From an uncultured Bacteroidota bacterium (lineage in GTDB: Bacteria > Bacteroidota > Bacteroidia > Chitinophagales > LD1): a stretch of DNA of 16,891 bases. Shown in pieces: positions 1-8,400 of the stretch; the stretch's first letter is position 1, and every line of letters begins with the position of its first letter. The notes under the pieces were generated by a model. That model searched no databases, was not told where the DNA came from, and was given only the letters and a program-made list of their open reading frames with translations. Location of the stretch: positions 1 through 16,891 of the forward strand of contig CALAYL010000087.1 of assembly GCA_937894725.1 (NCBI GenBank), written 5' to 3'. Made by a program: the position numbers and the translations under genes.

Positions 1-157
1 GTTGTGCACCACATGGAACTAAACAGAATGCATATGATGATCTCAAATCTGCACCACCTAAAACACAATGCAAATTTTCGGTAATTTTCTTACCCTGAAT
101 TTTATTCATTTCAGTTTTTTTGTTTTTCTGTAATTGCTCAAAAAAATTCTTTTTCAT
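1..157 (-). CDS. Double-glycine leader peptide precursor (partial at left edge)
   Basis: This ORF starts at the ATG at 157-155, and 52 codons are visible before the left edge cuts it. The N-terminus MKKNFFEQLQ is followed by a Lys-rich charged stretch, then ITENLHCVLGG at residues 25-35 and a short core beginning ADLRSSYAFCLVPCGAQ. The Gly34-Gly35 pair, with hydrophobic residues at -4 (Val32) and -7 (Leu29), resembles the leaders cut by C39-peptidase ABC exporters in bacteriocin and RiPP pathways. Two Cys in the core (45 and 49) could form a disulfide or thioether. A purine-rich AAAGAGGG lies about 6 nt before the ATG, a better ribosome site than most genes here have. The leader match and start context are seen directly; export and processing are inferred. 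It could instead be another small protein with a chance GG. The C-terminus and any exporter genes lie outside the window. Confidence 0.5.
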   Translation of the reverse strand, partial: MKKNFFEQLQKNKKTEMNKIQGKKITENLHCVLGGADLRSSYAFCLVPCGAQ

Positions 158-488
158 ATCATCCCTCTTTGTTTAAATTCAAACAATGCAGGCAAAAACT
201 TTTGGTTTTTAAAAATGGTTTACTTTTTTACAAGGCTTTTTCCCTTGGTACTTCTATTGGTTCGTGCTCGGTACAGGCACTATCCGCTTTAGCGTTTCGG
301 ATGCTCGTCAGCAGCCTACTGGGTTTGTCAGCCAATTTACATCTGGATTATAGCTGTATGTACATCAGCTTTCTGCTAGCATATGATAAAGAAAACGAGA
401 GTTTTTTTAAAAAGTGTCATAAACGTTTATCTTTTTGTTTCCAAAAAAGCTATCTTTAGTTTCTTTAAAAGAAACTGCTCATAAACCT
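158..488. other. Divergent intergenic region, no convincing gene
   Basis: This stretch separates the minus-strand GG-leader peptide from the plus-strand XRE gene. It should hold both promoters, but I see no clear TTTG/TAnnTTTG pair on either strand. A palindrome next to the XRE gene is listed separately. A plus-strand ORF (169-459) has Phe/Leu/Ser/Lys-rich, non-family-like content. A roughly 39-codon minus-strand ORF around 228-345 has higher GC than its surroundings, but I do not recognise it. It could be debris of an older gene. Confidence 0.5.
458..476. promoter_or_regulatory. Perfect 19-nt palindrome, candidate operator of XRE regulator
   Basis: AGTTTCTTT and AAAGAAACT form a perfect 9-bp inverted repeat around a single central A, ending 12 nt before the ATG at 489. 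Small XRE-family repressors commonly bind such dyads to control themselves and a divergent gene. The palindrome is seen directly; the operator role is inferred. The flanks are AT-rich, so chance symmetry is possible, and a T-rich run does not directly follow, so it is not a good terminator. Confidence 0.45.
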
Positions 489-821
489 ATGGATATAAAT
501 AAACTGACTGGTGCAGAAATACAAAACCTTTGAAAAGCATTAGGGGTAGATGCTACTAGCCTTTCGCTTGATACAGGTATAGATAAAAGCACCCTCTCTA
601 AGATTGAAAACGGGAAAATGGATATAACACTGGTGCGTTTAGAACAAATTTCAAATGCACTGAAGGTGCCTATCGCTTCTTTTATTCCTCAAAAAAGCGG
701 TTACGTACAAATCAATCAAGAACATAGCAACAATAATTTTTTGAATAGTACTCAAATCAACCAATCCGACCCTACTGTGAAAGAGATGCTTCAGATATTG
801 TTAGAGAAATTGGGGAAATAA
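489..821 (+). pseudogene. Small XRE-family HTH regulator interrupted by in-frame TGA
   Basis: Read from the ATG at 489, one frame gives MDINKLTGAEIQNL, then TGA at 531-533, then KALGVDATSLSLDTG and an intact Cro/C1-type helix-turn-helix (TGIDKSTLSKIENGKMDIT), ending at TAA 819-821. The product would be about 110 residues with a single nonsense codon. In this family the position after NL is normally Arg (pattern xLRKxxG), so CGA to TGA or AGA to TGA explains the stop. The next in-frame ATG, at 618, lies after the recognition helix, so a restart there would give a 67-residue fragment without DNA-binding ability. TGA acts as a normal stop elsewhere here (PPK2 gene), so recoding is unlikely. The tail is Asn/Gln-rich with a short C-terminal helix. 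It is either a recent pseudogene or a sequencing error. Confidence 0.75.
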
Positions 822-1002
822 GTCCTCAACTCTATCTCAAGTATAGCAAAGCCTAGCTTGTGATGAAGAATAATCAACGTTTTTAACTTTGAAATAAAAA
901 ATACTAATAGGGTTTGTTATAATCACAGATTGTGGGTCAAGCCTGCAATAACAAAGAAAAGCATGTTTCCCTATCGAGATACCTTAAAAACATTCATCTA
1001 AA

Positions 1003-1028
1003 TAAAAAAAAGCGACCCAAGAGTCGCT
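1003..1028 (-). terminator. Intrinsic terminator after tsf
   Basis: On the minus strand AGCGAC, a 6-nt loop and GTCGCT form a GC-rich 6-bp stem followed directly by a run of T. It lies about 30 nt past the tsf stop and closes the rplM-rpsI-rpsB-tsf operon. The stretch from 822 to here, beyond the XRE gene, shows nothing else I can identify. Confidence 0.88.
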
Positions 1029-1058
1029 GTTTTGATACGGTATGTTTTAGAGAAATGT

Positions 1059-1895
1059 TTATTTCACGCCCAAGGCTACACGCTTAAATGCCGTCACTAT
1101 CAAGCCTTTTTCTGCTTCAGCTAGATATTGTGTTACACTCTTACTACCATCTTTTACAAATGGCTGAGTGAGCAGGGTATTTTCTTTCAAGAAAGTTTGA
1201 GCAGCACCTTCCGCTATTTTAGCTAAAATGTTTTCTGGTTTTCCAGCAGCTACGGCTTTCTCAATAGCGATGGCTACCTCACGGTCTATTACATCTTGTG
1301 CTACTTGCGAAGCATCAAGCGCCAAAGGATTCATAGCGGCTACTTGCATAGCTACATCCTTTCCTGCGATAGTGTTTGCTTCAGACAAAGGATTGTTCAT
1401 CGCTACCAATACGCCTATTTTGTTTCCAGCATGATTATATGCTACCAACGATTCTCCTTCAAGCTTTTCGAAAGCAGCCAATTGAATCAATTCACCTATG
1501 GCAGATACTTTTTCTTGCAATTTATCTGCTACAGTAGCCCCATCTAGTGGCAAAGCCAATACTTCTTCTTTAGAAGCGCATTTTGCTGCTAAAGCTGCAT
1601 TAGCAATAGCGGTAGCAAAACTTATGAAATCTTCATTTTTAGATACGAAATCTGTTTCGCATGATACATACGTAATCACACCAAATTTTGAATCGGCAGA
1701 GGTAATAGCGACTACACATCCTTCTGTAGTTTCACGACCTGCTCTTAATTCAGCAATTTTAGCACCCTTTTTTCTTAGGTAATCGAATGCAGCATTGATA
1801 TCACCATTCGACTCTGTGAGTGCTTTTTTGCAGTCCATCAATCCTGCGCCAGTCATAGTACGCAATTCGTTTACTTGTGCAGCGGTTATTTGCAT
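1059..1895 (-). CDS. tsf: Elongation factor Ts
   Basis: EF-Ts is the cytoplasmic nucleotide exchange factor that releases GDP from EF-Tu so it can take up GTP. The 278-residue product begins with the UBA-like N-terminal domain (MQITAAQVNELRTMTGAG, then DCKKAL), followed by the signature TDFV at residues 81-84 within ETDFVSKNEDF, the segment that contacts the EF-Tu G domain. The rest is the alanine-rich core domain with its dimerisation subdomain. Length is normal for the family. The start is fixed by homology to the conserved N-terminus. It is the last gene of the operon, 135 nt after rpsB; that gap holds a large hairpin and T tract that may reduce read-through into tsf. Confidence 0.98.
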   Translation of the reverse strand: MQITAAQVNELRTMTGAGLMDCKKALTESNGDINAAFDYLRKKGAKIAELRAGRETTEGCVVAITSADSKFGVITYVSCETDFVSKNEDFISFATAIANAALAAKCASKEEVLALPLDGATVADKLQEKVSAIGELIQLAAFEKLEGESLVAYNHAGNKIGVLVAMNNPLSEANTIAGKDVAMQVAAMNPLALDASQVAQDVIDREVAIAIEKAVAAGKPENILAKIAEGAAQTFLKENTLLTQPFVKDGSKSVTQYLAEAEKGLIVTAFKRVALGVK

Positions 1896-1943
1896 TTTAT
1901 TTTATGTTTTATAGTTTAAAAAATTAGGCTATGCGCCTCGTTT

Positions 1944-2013
1944 AAAAAAAACTTAGCAAATCAGTTAATCGAGTGGGACAAAAGAACCTACTGTGATTAG
2001 CTAATTTGCTAAG
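1944..2013 (-). promoter_or_regulatory. Large hairpin with T8 tract between rpsB and tsf, likely attenuator
   Basis: On the minus strand CTTAGCAAAT (2013-2004) pairs perfectly with ATTTGCTAAG (1961-1952). The stem continues inward with a few mismatches through about 25 positions to a loop near 1978-1986. The 3' arm is followed at once by eight T (1951-1944). This is the form of an intrinsic terminator inside an operon, which would lower tsf relative to rpsB or act as a processing site. Several inner pairs would be G-U on plus-strand RNA but A-C on the transcribed minus strand, so the base of the stem is its strong part. I see no good promoter between it and tsf, so tsf probably depends on read-through. 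Confidence 0.6.
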
Positions 2014-2030
2014 CAAATATTAAATCATGA

Positions 2031-2891
2031 TTATTTCTTTGGTCCTCCTCCTGGGCGATTTCCAGCACCAGTAGTTGACTTCGAACGCTTGCGGGGTGCG
2101 CCAGCTCCACCAGCTTTTTTGCGATCAGCATCTCCTTCAGACTCTCCATCAAAGCGGAGTCTTTCTTGAGTTTCTTCTTCTAAATCTTCTTCTTTATCAT
2201 CAGTAGCACGCTCTGAAAGTCCTTCTGCTATAGCATCAGCTATAAAGTTGGTAATAGCGAAGATAGATTTTGAAGCATCATCGTTTCCTGGTATGGCAAA
2301 ATCAACTTTAGTAGGGTCGCAGTTTGTATCTACAAGACCAAAAGTGTTTACATTCAATCGTTGTGCTTCTTTGAGTGCGATATGCTCATGGCCTATATCA
2401 ATCAAAAATACAGCTGCTGGTACTCTATTGAGATTAGCGATACCACCAAGTACACGCTCCATTTTTTCTTTCTCACGAGTCAATACGAGTCTTTCTTTCT
2501 TGGTTACGCTATTAAGCGTTACGTCTGTAAGCATTTTGTCGATGCTTTGCATTTTCTTGATAGACTTGCGGATTGTACTAAAGTTGGTCAACATACCACC
2601 CAACCATCTGTCGGTCACATACGGCATGTTTACACGAGTAGCCGCTTCGCGTACTACTTCTTTAGCTTGTTTTTTTGTAGCTACGAAAAGTACCTTTTTG
2701 CCCGACTTTGCGATAGACTTAGCTGCTGCTGCTGCCTCCTCTAGCTTCTCGATCGTTTTGTTAAGGTCGATTACGTGTACTCCTTTTCTTTCTGCAAAGA
2801 TATAAGGGAGCATTTTAGGATTCCATTTTCTACGCAAGTGTCCGAAGTGTACGCCTGCGTCTAGGAGTTCTTGATGTGTTATTTTAGACAT
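2031..2891 (-). CDS. rpsB: 30S ribosomal protein S2 with charged C-terminal extension
   Basis: S2 (uS2) binds late in 30S assembly at the head-body junction, near the Shine-Dalgarno/anti-Shine-Dalgarno region. Family signatures are ITHQELLDAGVHFGH near the N-terminus, RKWNPKMLPYIF, VLFVATKKQAKE, the DRWLGGMLTNF block and the late GLVDTNCDP motif. I start it at the ATG at 2891, giving 286 residues beginning MSKITHQ. The in-frame ATG eight codons upstream would add a non-conserved MNNLKATL. The last ~60 residues are an extra tail, first acidic (DDKEEDLEEE) and then basic and Gly-rich (KKAGGAGAPRKRSKS, ending GGGPKK), probably disordered. It lies 31 nt after rpsI. Confidence 0.97.
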   Translation of the reverse strand: MSKITHQELLDAGVHFGHLRRKWNPKMLPYIFAERKGVHVIDLNKTIEKLEEAAAAAKSIAKSGKKVLFVATKKQAKEVVREAATRVNMPYVTDRWLGGMLTNFSTIRKSIKKMQSIDKMLTDVTLNSVTKKERLVLTREKEKMERVLGGIANLNRVPAAVFLIDIGHEHIALKEAQRLNVNTFGLVDTNCDPTKVDFAIPGNDDASKSIFAITNFIADAIAEGLSERATDDKEEDLEEETQERLRFDGESEGDADRKKAGGAGAPRKRSKSTTGAGNRPGGGPKK

Positions 2892-2922
2892 TAGTGTCGC
2901 TTTTAAATTATTCAACCAAATA

Positions 2923-3309
2923 TTAACGCTTAGAGAATTGCTCTTGTTTACGAGCTTTGCGAAGACCTGTTTTCTTACGCTCTACTACTCTTGCATCTCT
3001 TCTCAAAAATTTCGCTTTTTTCAAAGCCGGACGGAGTTCCGCATTTTCAACTATCAATGCACGAGCGATGCCCAATACGATAGCTTCTGCTTGTCCTTTT
3101 ACTCCACCACCACGTACATTTACAGTGATGTCATATTGACCCACTGATTCGCCTGTAGTAAGTACTGCTTCGATTTTTCTTTGTAGATGATCTACTGGAA
3201 AATAAACTCTATACTCTTTTCCGTTTACAGTCACTTCACCAGTGCCTTTAGCTACGGTTACACGAGCGATAGCCGCTTTTCTTCTACCGATTGTTTTGTT
3301 AACTTCCAT
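2923..3309 (-). CDS. rpsI: 30S ribosomal protein S9
   Basis: S9 (uS9) is a 30S head protein whose C-terminal tail reaches the P-site tRNA anticodon. The 128-residue product has the typical start (IGRRKAAIARV), the VNGKEYRVYF segment, the glycine-rich GGGVKGQAEAI block, and the basic tail LRRDARVVERKKTGLRKARK ending in the invariant SKR. Length is standard. Its ATG overlaps the rplM stop by one base (TAATG), indicating tight translational coupling with rplM. Confidence 0.98.
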   Translation of the reverse strand: MEVNKTIGRRKAAIARVTVAKGTGEVTVNGKEYRVYFPVDHLQRKIEAVLTTGESVGQYDITVNVRGGGVKGQAEAIVLGIARALIVENAELRPALKKAKFLRRDARVVERKKTGLRKARKQEQFSKR

Positions 3310-3749
3310 TATTTTAATTCTTTAGGTTTTTGTGCAGAATGTGGATGTGTAGCCTCAGCATATACAAACAGTTTTCTGTAAAGCTGACGACCCAATGAGC
3401 CTTTTGGCAACATACCTCTTACGGCCATTTCAATAAGCTCGTTAGGGTTTTTATCGATGATATCTTTTGGTGAGCGAAAACGCTGACCGCCAGAAAAACC
3501 AGTGTAGTGTACACGACTTTTCTCATTCATCTTATTTCCCGTAAGTCTTACCTTGCCGCTGTTGATTACAATCACGTTGTCACCGCAATCAGCATTTGGG
3601 GTAAATGTAGGTTTGTGCTTGCCTCTTAATATCGTGGCAATCTTGGTAGCCATACGGCCCAAGGTTTGGTTTTCGGCATCTATGATGAACCACTCTCTGT
3701 TCACCTCATCGGCCGATACCGATTTTGTTTTGTAACTTAATGCATCCAT
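3309..3749 (-). CDS. rplM: 50S ribosomal protein L13
   Basis: L13 (uL13) is an early-assembling 50S protein that binds 23S rRNA. The 146-residue product shows WFIIDAENQTLGRMATKIA, the LRGKHKPTFTPNADCGD block, VINSGKVRLTGNK and the RGMLPKGSLGRQLYRKLFVY signature, at the family's normal length. It is the first gene of the rplM-rpsI-rpsB-tsf operon. A well-formed Bacteroidota promoter lies 41-71 nt upstream. Confidence 0.98.
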   Translation of the reverse strand: MDALSYKTKSVSADEVNREWFIIDAENQTLGRMATKIATILRGKHKPTFTPNADCGDNVIVINSGKVRLTGNKMNEKSRVHYTGFSGGQRFRSPKDIIDKNPNELIEMAVRGMLPKGSLGRQLYRKLFVYAEATHPHSAQKPKELK

Positions 3750-3789
3750 TATCTATTGTTAATTTGTATGTTTTCTGAAAAATGGATTG

Positions 3790-3820
3790 CAAATCTAATT
3801 TTATAACCCGTTACTACAAA
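3790..3820 (-). promoter_or_regulatory. Bacteroidota-type promoter of the rplM operon
   Basis: On the minus strand TTTG (3820-3817), a 19-nt spacer and TAGATTTG (3797-3790) match the known Bacteroidota primary sigma consensus TTTG-N19-TAnnTTTG at every defined base. Transcription would begin roughly 35 nt before the rplM ATG. The preceding TPR gene ends at 3920 without a strong terminator, so some read-through may also feed the operon. Confidence 0.8.
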
Positions 3821-3919
3821 CATTTTGCTACTAAAAATCGCAGCACCTACTGCAATTTATTGATAATCAGCTAAAAAATCGCACAAGTTTGAAAATAGAT
3901 AGCTACCAATACAGGCTAT

Positions 3920-5302
3920 TTAAGGTAAATTGGCCATGTATATTTTTGCCAATTGACTATATTTTGTTGGATTATCCACATTAATCAATTGATCTAATAG
4001 GTCTTTTCTCTTGTTTATTTTAGCAAAAAAATAGGTGGCCGCCTGTTTTTTGAACTCATTTGTGTCTTGCAAAAAGAGCTTAAAAAATGCTGACGCTTCA
4101 TTAGTTTTTCCTGCCAGAAAAAGTGAATATGCATAAATAAAACGGGCATCTTCCTTTAGGTTTTCATCGAGTGGCAAACTCATTGCTTTGGCAAAATGAG
4201 TATTTGCCATGGTATAATTTTTTCCATTGAGAAAATACTCTGCTAGCATCAATCTAAGCTGAGCTGAATCAGGAAAAAGTTTAATTGATTTTTGTAAAAT
4301 AGTCCATGTGGACAGTGTACTCAAGGGCACTGAAAGTATGGCCATATAATCATTAAACTGATTATTAAAACTAGGGGAAATGAGGTATTGGCTGAGTTGG
4401 ACAAGCTCATTTGTGTCAGCTTCAAAAACTGGCCTTTTCAATTGCAACCTCATCCTATCGCCCCAAATTTCTTCCTCTCCACCAAATTGAAGTAGCGTTT
4501 CATACAGCTCTGCATAATGGTAAAAACTATCTACTTTGGCATATTGCTTTTGAGCTATCAACGCATCTATTGGGTTGTTTGCAGCGCAAAAAATGGCAGT
4601 GATATTTTGTAAAGTAGTTTGGTCAAACGCATTAAGCTTGAGAATATCTTTAGCTAGCAGGTTTGCCTTTGCCAAATCGCCCATAAACATAGCCTCACCA
4701 GCCCAATCGCTCTTAACTAGCGAGCTATTTGGATAAAGCGCATCTATGGTTGCCAATATGGAATAAGCCTGCTTAAATCGACCTCTTTCTCTAAACAGTC
4801 GAGCATAATCAATCATTGAAATGGCAGCCTGCTCATCGTTGGTAGAAAGTTTTTTGAGTATGGGCAATTCTTTTTGCAGCTTTTCCTCTTGAAGCGACAT
4901 CCCAAAAAGCATACATAAACCCATATGAATATCGACCCGCTGGGGAGCTATCGAAAGTGCATTTCGCCACAATCGCTCTACACTATCCGCTTGCTTCAAA
5001 TCCACGATAGGCGGTGGTGCATCCACAAAGGGAGCTTTGTCTGTAAATATGTCTTCATCAAATGAAGTAATGATAGGTGGTTGGCGCTTTTCAACAAGAT
5101 GCTTATTGAGAATGATGTTTCCTTGCATCATGATTGCATCTACCTCCTTTGGGTTTTGGATCAATATAGAATCATAATAAGAATGAGCAGCTGACCAGTT
5201 TTTGCTATTAATATAAGCAATACCTTGCTTTACAATAGGAGATTGAGCAAATAACAATGGGTTTGACAGAAATAGTAATAGAAAGGTGATGCCTTTATTC
5301 AT
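3920..5302 (-). CDS. Exported TPR-like repeat protein of unknown function
   Basis: The 460-residue product begins with a signal peptide (MNKGITFLLLFLSNPLLFAQ), predicted to be cleaved after about residue 19 or 20 and to send it to the periplasm. The mature part is helical with TPR-like pairs, for example VKQGIAYINSKNWSAAHSYYDSIL (residues ~24-47), the segment around RLFRERGRFKQAYSIL, and a late LAEYFLNGKNYTMANTHF unit. A Pro-rich, acidic insert (~73-100) interrupts the repeats. I see no catalytic motif. TPR proteins usually act as docking scaffolds; the partner is unknown here. It lies between the ribosomal operon and the 2217-residue T9SS cargo gene but is separated from the latter by a terminator, so it is probably its own transcription unit. 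A lipoprotein Cys is absent. Confidence 0.85.
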   Translation of the reverse strand: MNKGITFLLLFLSNPLLFAQSPIVKQGIAYINSKNWSAAHSYYDSILIQNPKEVDAIMMQGNIILNKHLVEKRQPPIITSFDEDIFTDKAPFVDAPPPIVDLKQADSVERLWRNALSIAPQRVDIHMGLCMLFGMSLQEEKLQKELPILKKLSTNDEQAAISMIDYARLFRERGRFKQAYSILATIDALYPNSSLVKSDWAGEAMFMGDLAKANLLAKDILKLNAFDQTTLQNITAIFCAANNPIDALIAQKQYAKVDSFYHYAELYETLLQFGGEEEIWGDRMRLQLKRPVFEADTNELVQLSQYLISPSFNNQFNDYMAILSVPLSTLSTWTILQKSIKLFPDSAQLRLMLAEYFLNGKNYTMANTHFAKAMSLPLDENLKEDARFIYAYSLFLAGKTNEASAFFKLFLQDTNEFKKQAATYFFAKINKRKDLLDQLINVDNPTKYSQLAKIYMANLP

Positions 5303-5318
5303 TAGCGAAGTGTTTTAG

Positions 5319-5326
5319 CAAATATA
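5319..5326 (-). promoter_or_regulatory. Possible -7 element for the TPR gene
   Basis: TATATTTG on the minus strand matches TAnnTTTG exactly and lies 16 nt before the ATG at 5302, but no TTTG is found at the expected distance upstream. A start this close would leave a very short leader. The gene does need a promoter between the terminator at 5371 and its ATG. Confidence 0.3.
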
Positions 5327-5370
5327 ACTTTTACACATATTGCGTAGCTATTTTTGAAAGATTTTGGGAA

Positions 5371-5400
5371 TAAAAAAGCCTGCTCAATGTTGAGCAGGCT
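5371..5400 (-). terminator. Intrinsic terminator after the 2217-aa secreted protein gene
   Basis: A perfect 10-bp stem (AGCCTGCTCA / TGAGCAGGCT) with a 4-nt loop is followed on the minus strand by six T. It starts about 20 nt after the stop at 5421 and isolates that gene from the TPR gene downstream. Confidence 0.93.
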
Positions 5401-5420
5401 TTCTATTTATGTATCCTTGA

Positions 5421-8400
5421 TTACTTAATCACGTTGATACGCTTAGTCACTTGAGTTTCGCCAAAATTTAGCTTCACAAAGTATAAGCCTGCGGCTATTT
5501 CTTCATCTACATCAAATACTTTTGTATCTACATTTCTCTCATTTATCACTTTTACAAGCTGACCATTAGAGCCAACGATTTCAATTTTCACATCGCTAGT
5601 TTTAGCAAGCTCTACAGCAATCTGGAATTTGCCAGAAGTAGGATTAGGATATACTTCATAAGCATTTACTAAATCTACATTGCCTACTCCGCTCACAAAA
5701 CTCACTACTGCAGATGAAGTAGCCGTACAACCATTTGCATCTGTCACCGTTACATTGTAAGTACCTGCTACTAAGTTAGTGATGGATGCTGTAGTTTGTC
5801 CATTGCTCCAAGCGTAGGTATAAGTAGGTGTTCCTCCAGTAGCCGCAACTGATGCAGTTCCTTTAGCACCTCCTTGGAATTCATTTGTCTTAGTAGTAGT
5901 CAACACCATTGCTGTTGGAGCAGTGACCGTGCTAGAAGCAGTACCCGTACAACCGTTTGCATCAGTTACTGATACAGTATATGTACCAGCTACCACAGCT
6001 GTCAAATCTTGAGTTGTAGGTCCATTGCTCCATACATAGTTGTATGCAGTAGTACCTCCTACAACAGTGATATACACACCTCCAGTAGTTTGACCAGCGC
6101 ATTTTACATTTCTAGTACTATCCAAGGTTACTACCAAAGCAGCAGGAGCTGTAAGCGTTACAGGGCCTGCAGTTGCAGTACAACCGTTTGCATCCGTTAC
6201 AGTAACATTGTAAGTGCCCGCAGCCAATCCTGTGGCATCAGGAACAGTACTTCCATTTGACCATGAGGCAGTGTATGGACCTGTACCTCCAGAGATAGTG
6301 ATATATATCGCACCGTTAGATTGACCTGCACATTTTACATTCTTGGTGCTATCTATTACTATAGATATGGTAGCAGGTTGAGAAATCGTATAAGTAGCCG
6401 TTGCCAAACAAAGATTTGCATCGGTCACAGAAACAGTATATGAACCGCCTGTAGTATTTGTCAAGTCTTCATTTGTAGTACCATTAGACCATGCAAAGGT
6501 AAGAGCTCCTGTGCCACCTGTCACTGTGATTTCTACAGATGCAGTGCTATCTCCATTACATTTAGGAGAAGTGATGCTATCTAGGCCTACTGCTATAGCA
6601 GAAGGCTCTGTGATTGTAGCTGACGTGGTAGTCGTACATCCATTGTCATCAGTAGCAGTCATAGTATATACACCAGCAGCAACTCCTGTTACTGACGGTG
6701 TTGCAGTAGCATTTGACCATAAGTAAGTATAAGGGCTAGTTCCACCCATTGCAGAAGCATAAGCCGCTCCATTTGCTCCACCATGACAACTTACATTGGT
6801 AGCGCTATCGAGCATAGCCATCAAAGCAGTTGGTTGAGTAACATTATAGGTACCTGTAGTAGTACATCCATTAGCATCCGTAACAGTAGCTGTATAACTA
6901 CCAGAAACAATTGCATCAATACTATCTGCAGTAGCACCAGTTGACCATAAGAAAGTATAAGGTGCTGTACCTCCAGCTACACTCAATTTCACTTTACCTG
7001 TAGCGCCTCCATTACACAATACATTCTTTTGTGTAGGCGTAAGTGTTATTGCAGACGGTTGAGCAACTGATCTTGGCCCGAACACCAATCTACATCCTAT
7101 AGCGTTGGTAATAGTATCTGTGTAAGTACCCGCAGCCAATCCTGTCAAATCTTCGGTAGTAGCCCCATTTGACCAACGAGAGGTAAACGGCCCTACGCCA
7201 GAGATAGTCACATCTATTGCTCCATTATTACCGCCATTGCAAGATACATTGGTGATAGAGTCATTAGCCGTAGGCGCTGCTACTACTTTTGTAGTTTTCA
7301 CTAGAGAGTCGCAAACACCTATTTTATAAGTAATTGTATAAGGGCCTCCTACTCCAGCAGTAGCAGGGCTAAAAGTAGTACCAGATACGCCTGTTCCTGT
7401 AAACGTTCCTCCAGCTGTAGCAGGATTAAGATTGACTACTGGAGCACCTGCACAATATGCAGTATCTAAGGTAAATGAAGTGTTCACGGCACCAAGATCG
7501 GTAATGATCATACGGGTAGAATCTCCAGGAGCTGAATATGGATCTAGCTGTAGATAATATGTCTTTCCAGGAGTTAAGCAAGTAGCTGTAAAGTATGATG
7601 AAAATTGTACTCCACCATGTGTAGTGTAAATAGGATCATCGTCATTTGCAGCTATTAAAGTAGCTCCACCTTTGAGTATTGTATCACAATTCAACGCATC
7701 CCAAAGTGCTAACTGAGTATCAAAATCTGGAGACTGCACTGATACACGTCCTGAAGCAGGCGCAGTAAATGTAAACCACAATGTGTTAGACAAAGTCGTG
7801 TTTAACCAACCTGATGCTGGAGCAGGCTCGCCCACTTGGGTATTTGCCGCTGTAGTTTTGAAGTACCCACTTGTTCCTAAAGACAATGGCACTGCATCAC
7901 ACACATTATTGCCCAGCAAGTAAGCCACAGTTTTGAAAGGAACCAAAGTAGTATCGTTAGCACAACCAGGTGAGCTTGCTATTATTCTAATGTAAACAGT
8001 ATCTACAAAATTAAGTGCAACATTAATAGTATCTCCTGTGATACCTAATTGCGTAAACGGCCCCGCTGGGTTAAAAGCATATTGCCATGCTTTTGTACCT
8101 ACAGCTCCTGTTACTATATATTGTCCATTTGAATATGTAGTTGCACTCGAAGGCCCTGTGATAGTACCTGCCAAAGCTGGTGTGGTACATGGTGGCGCTG
8201 GCAAAATATTTACAATATAATCTTCTGTTTCGCCACTTCCAAAGTTGCTGCAAGCATCTCCAGCTCCATTTGAATTTCCTGTAGCTCTGCTACGGATACG
8301 CATACCTGTTTTACCTAACAAAGCTGAACCTGGTACGTTTATACCTACACTAGCTAATGCGGAATTGGTTGAGACTTGTGTCCACTCAGATACTTCAAAA

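Noticed and set aside
228..345. Minus-strand ORF of about 39 codons with higher GC content
   Set aside because: No start codon context, not recognisable, and too short to separate from chance; it may be debris.
169..459. Plus-strand ORF of 96 codons
   Set aside because: No family-like motif, odd Phe/Leu/Ser/Lys composition, and it overlaps the region expected to hold divergent promoters.
531..533. TGA read as an amino acid (recoding or selenocysteine) in the XRE gene
   Set aside because: TGA ends the PPK2 gene in this window, and no selenocysteine element or reason for Sec in an HTH protein is seen.
2892..2915. Upstream start for rpsB
   Set aside because: Adds eight non-conserved residues before the conserved MSKITHQ start.
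3827..3856. Short inverted repeat (GCAG/CTGC) with a T run as terminator of the TPR gene
   Set aside because: The stem is only about 4 bp with a loose loop; too weak to call.
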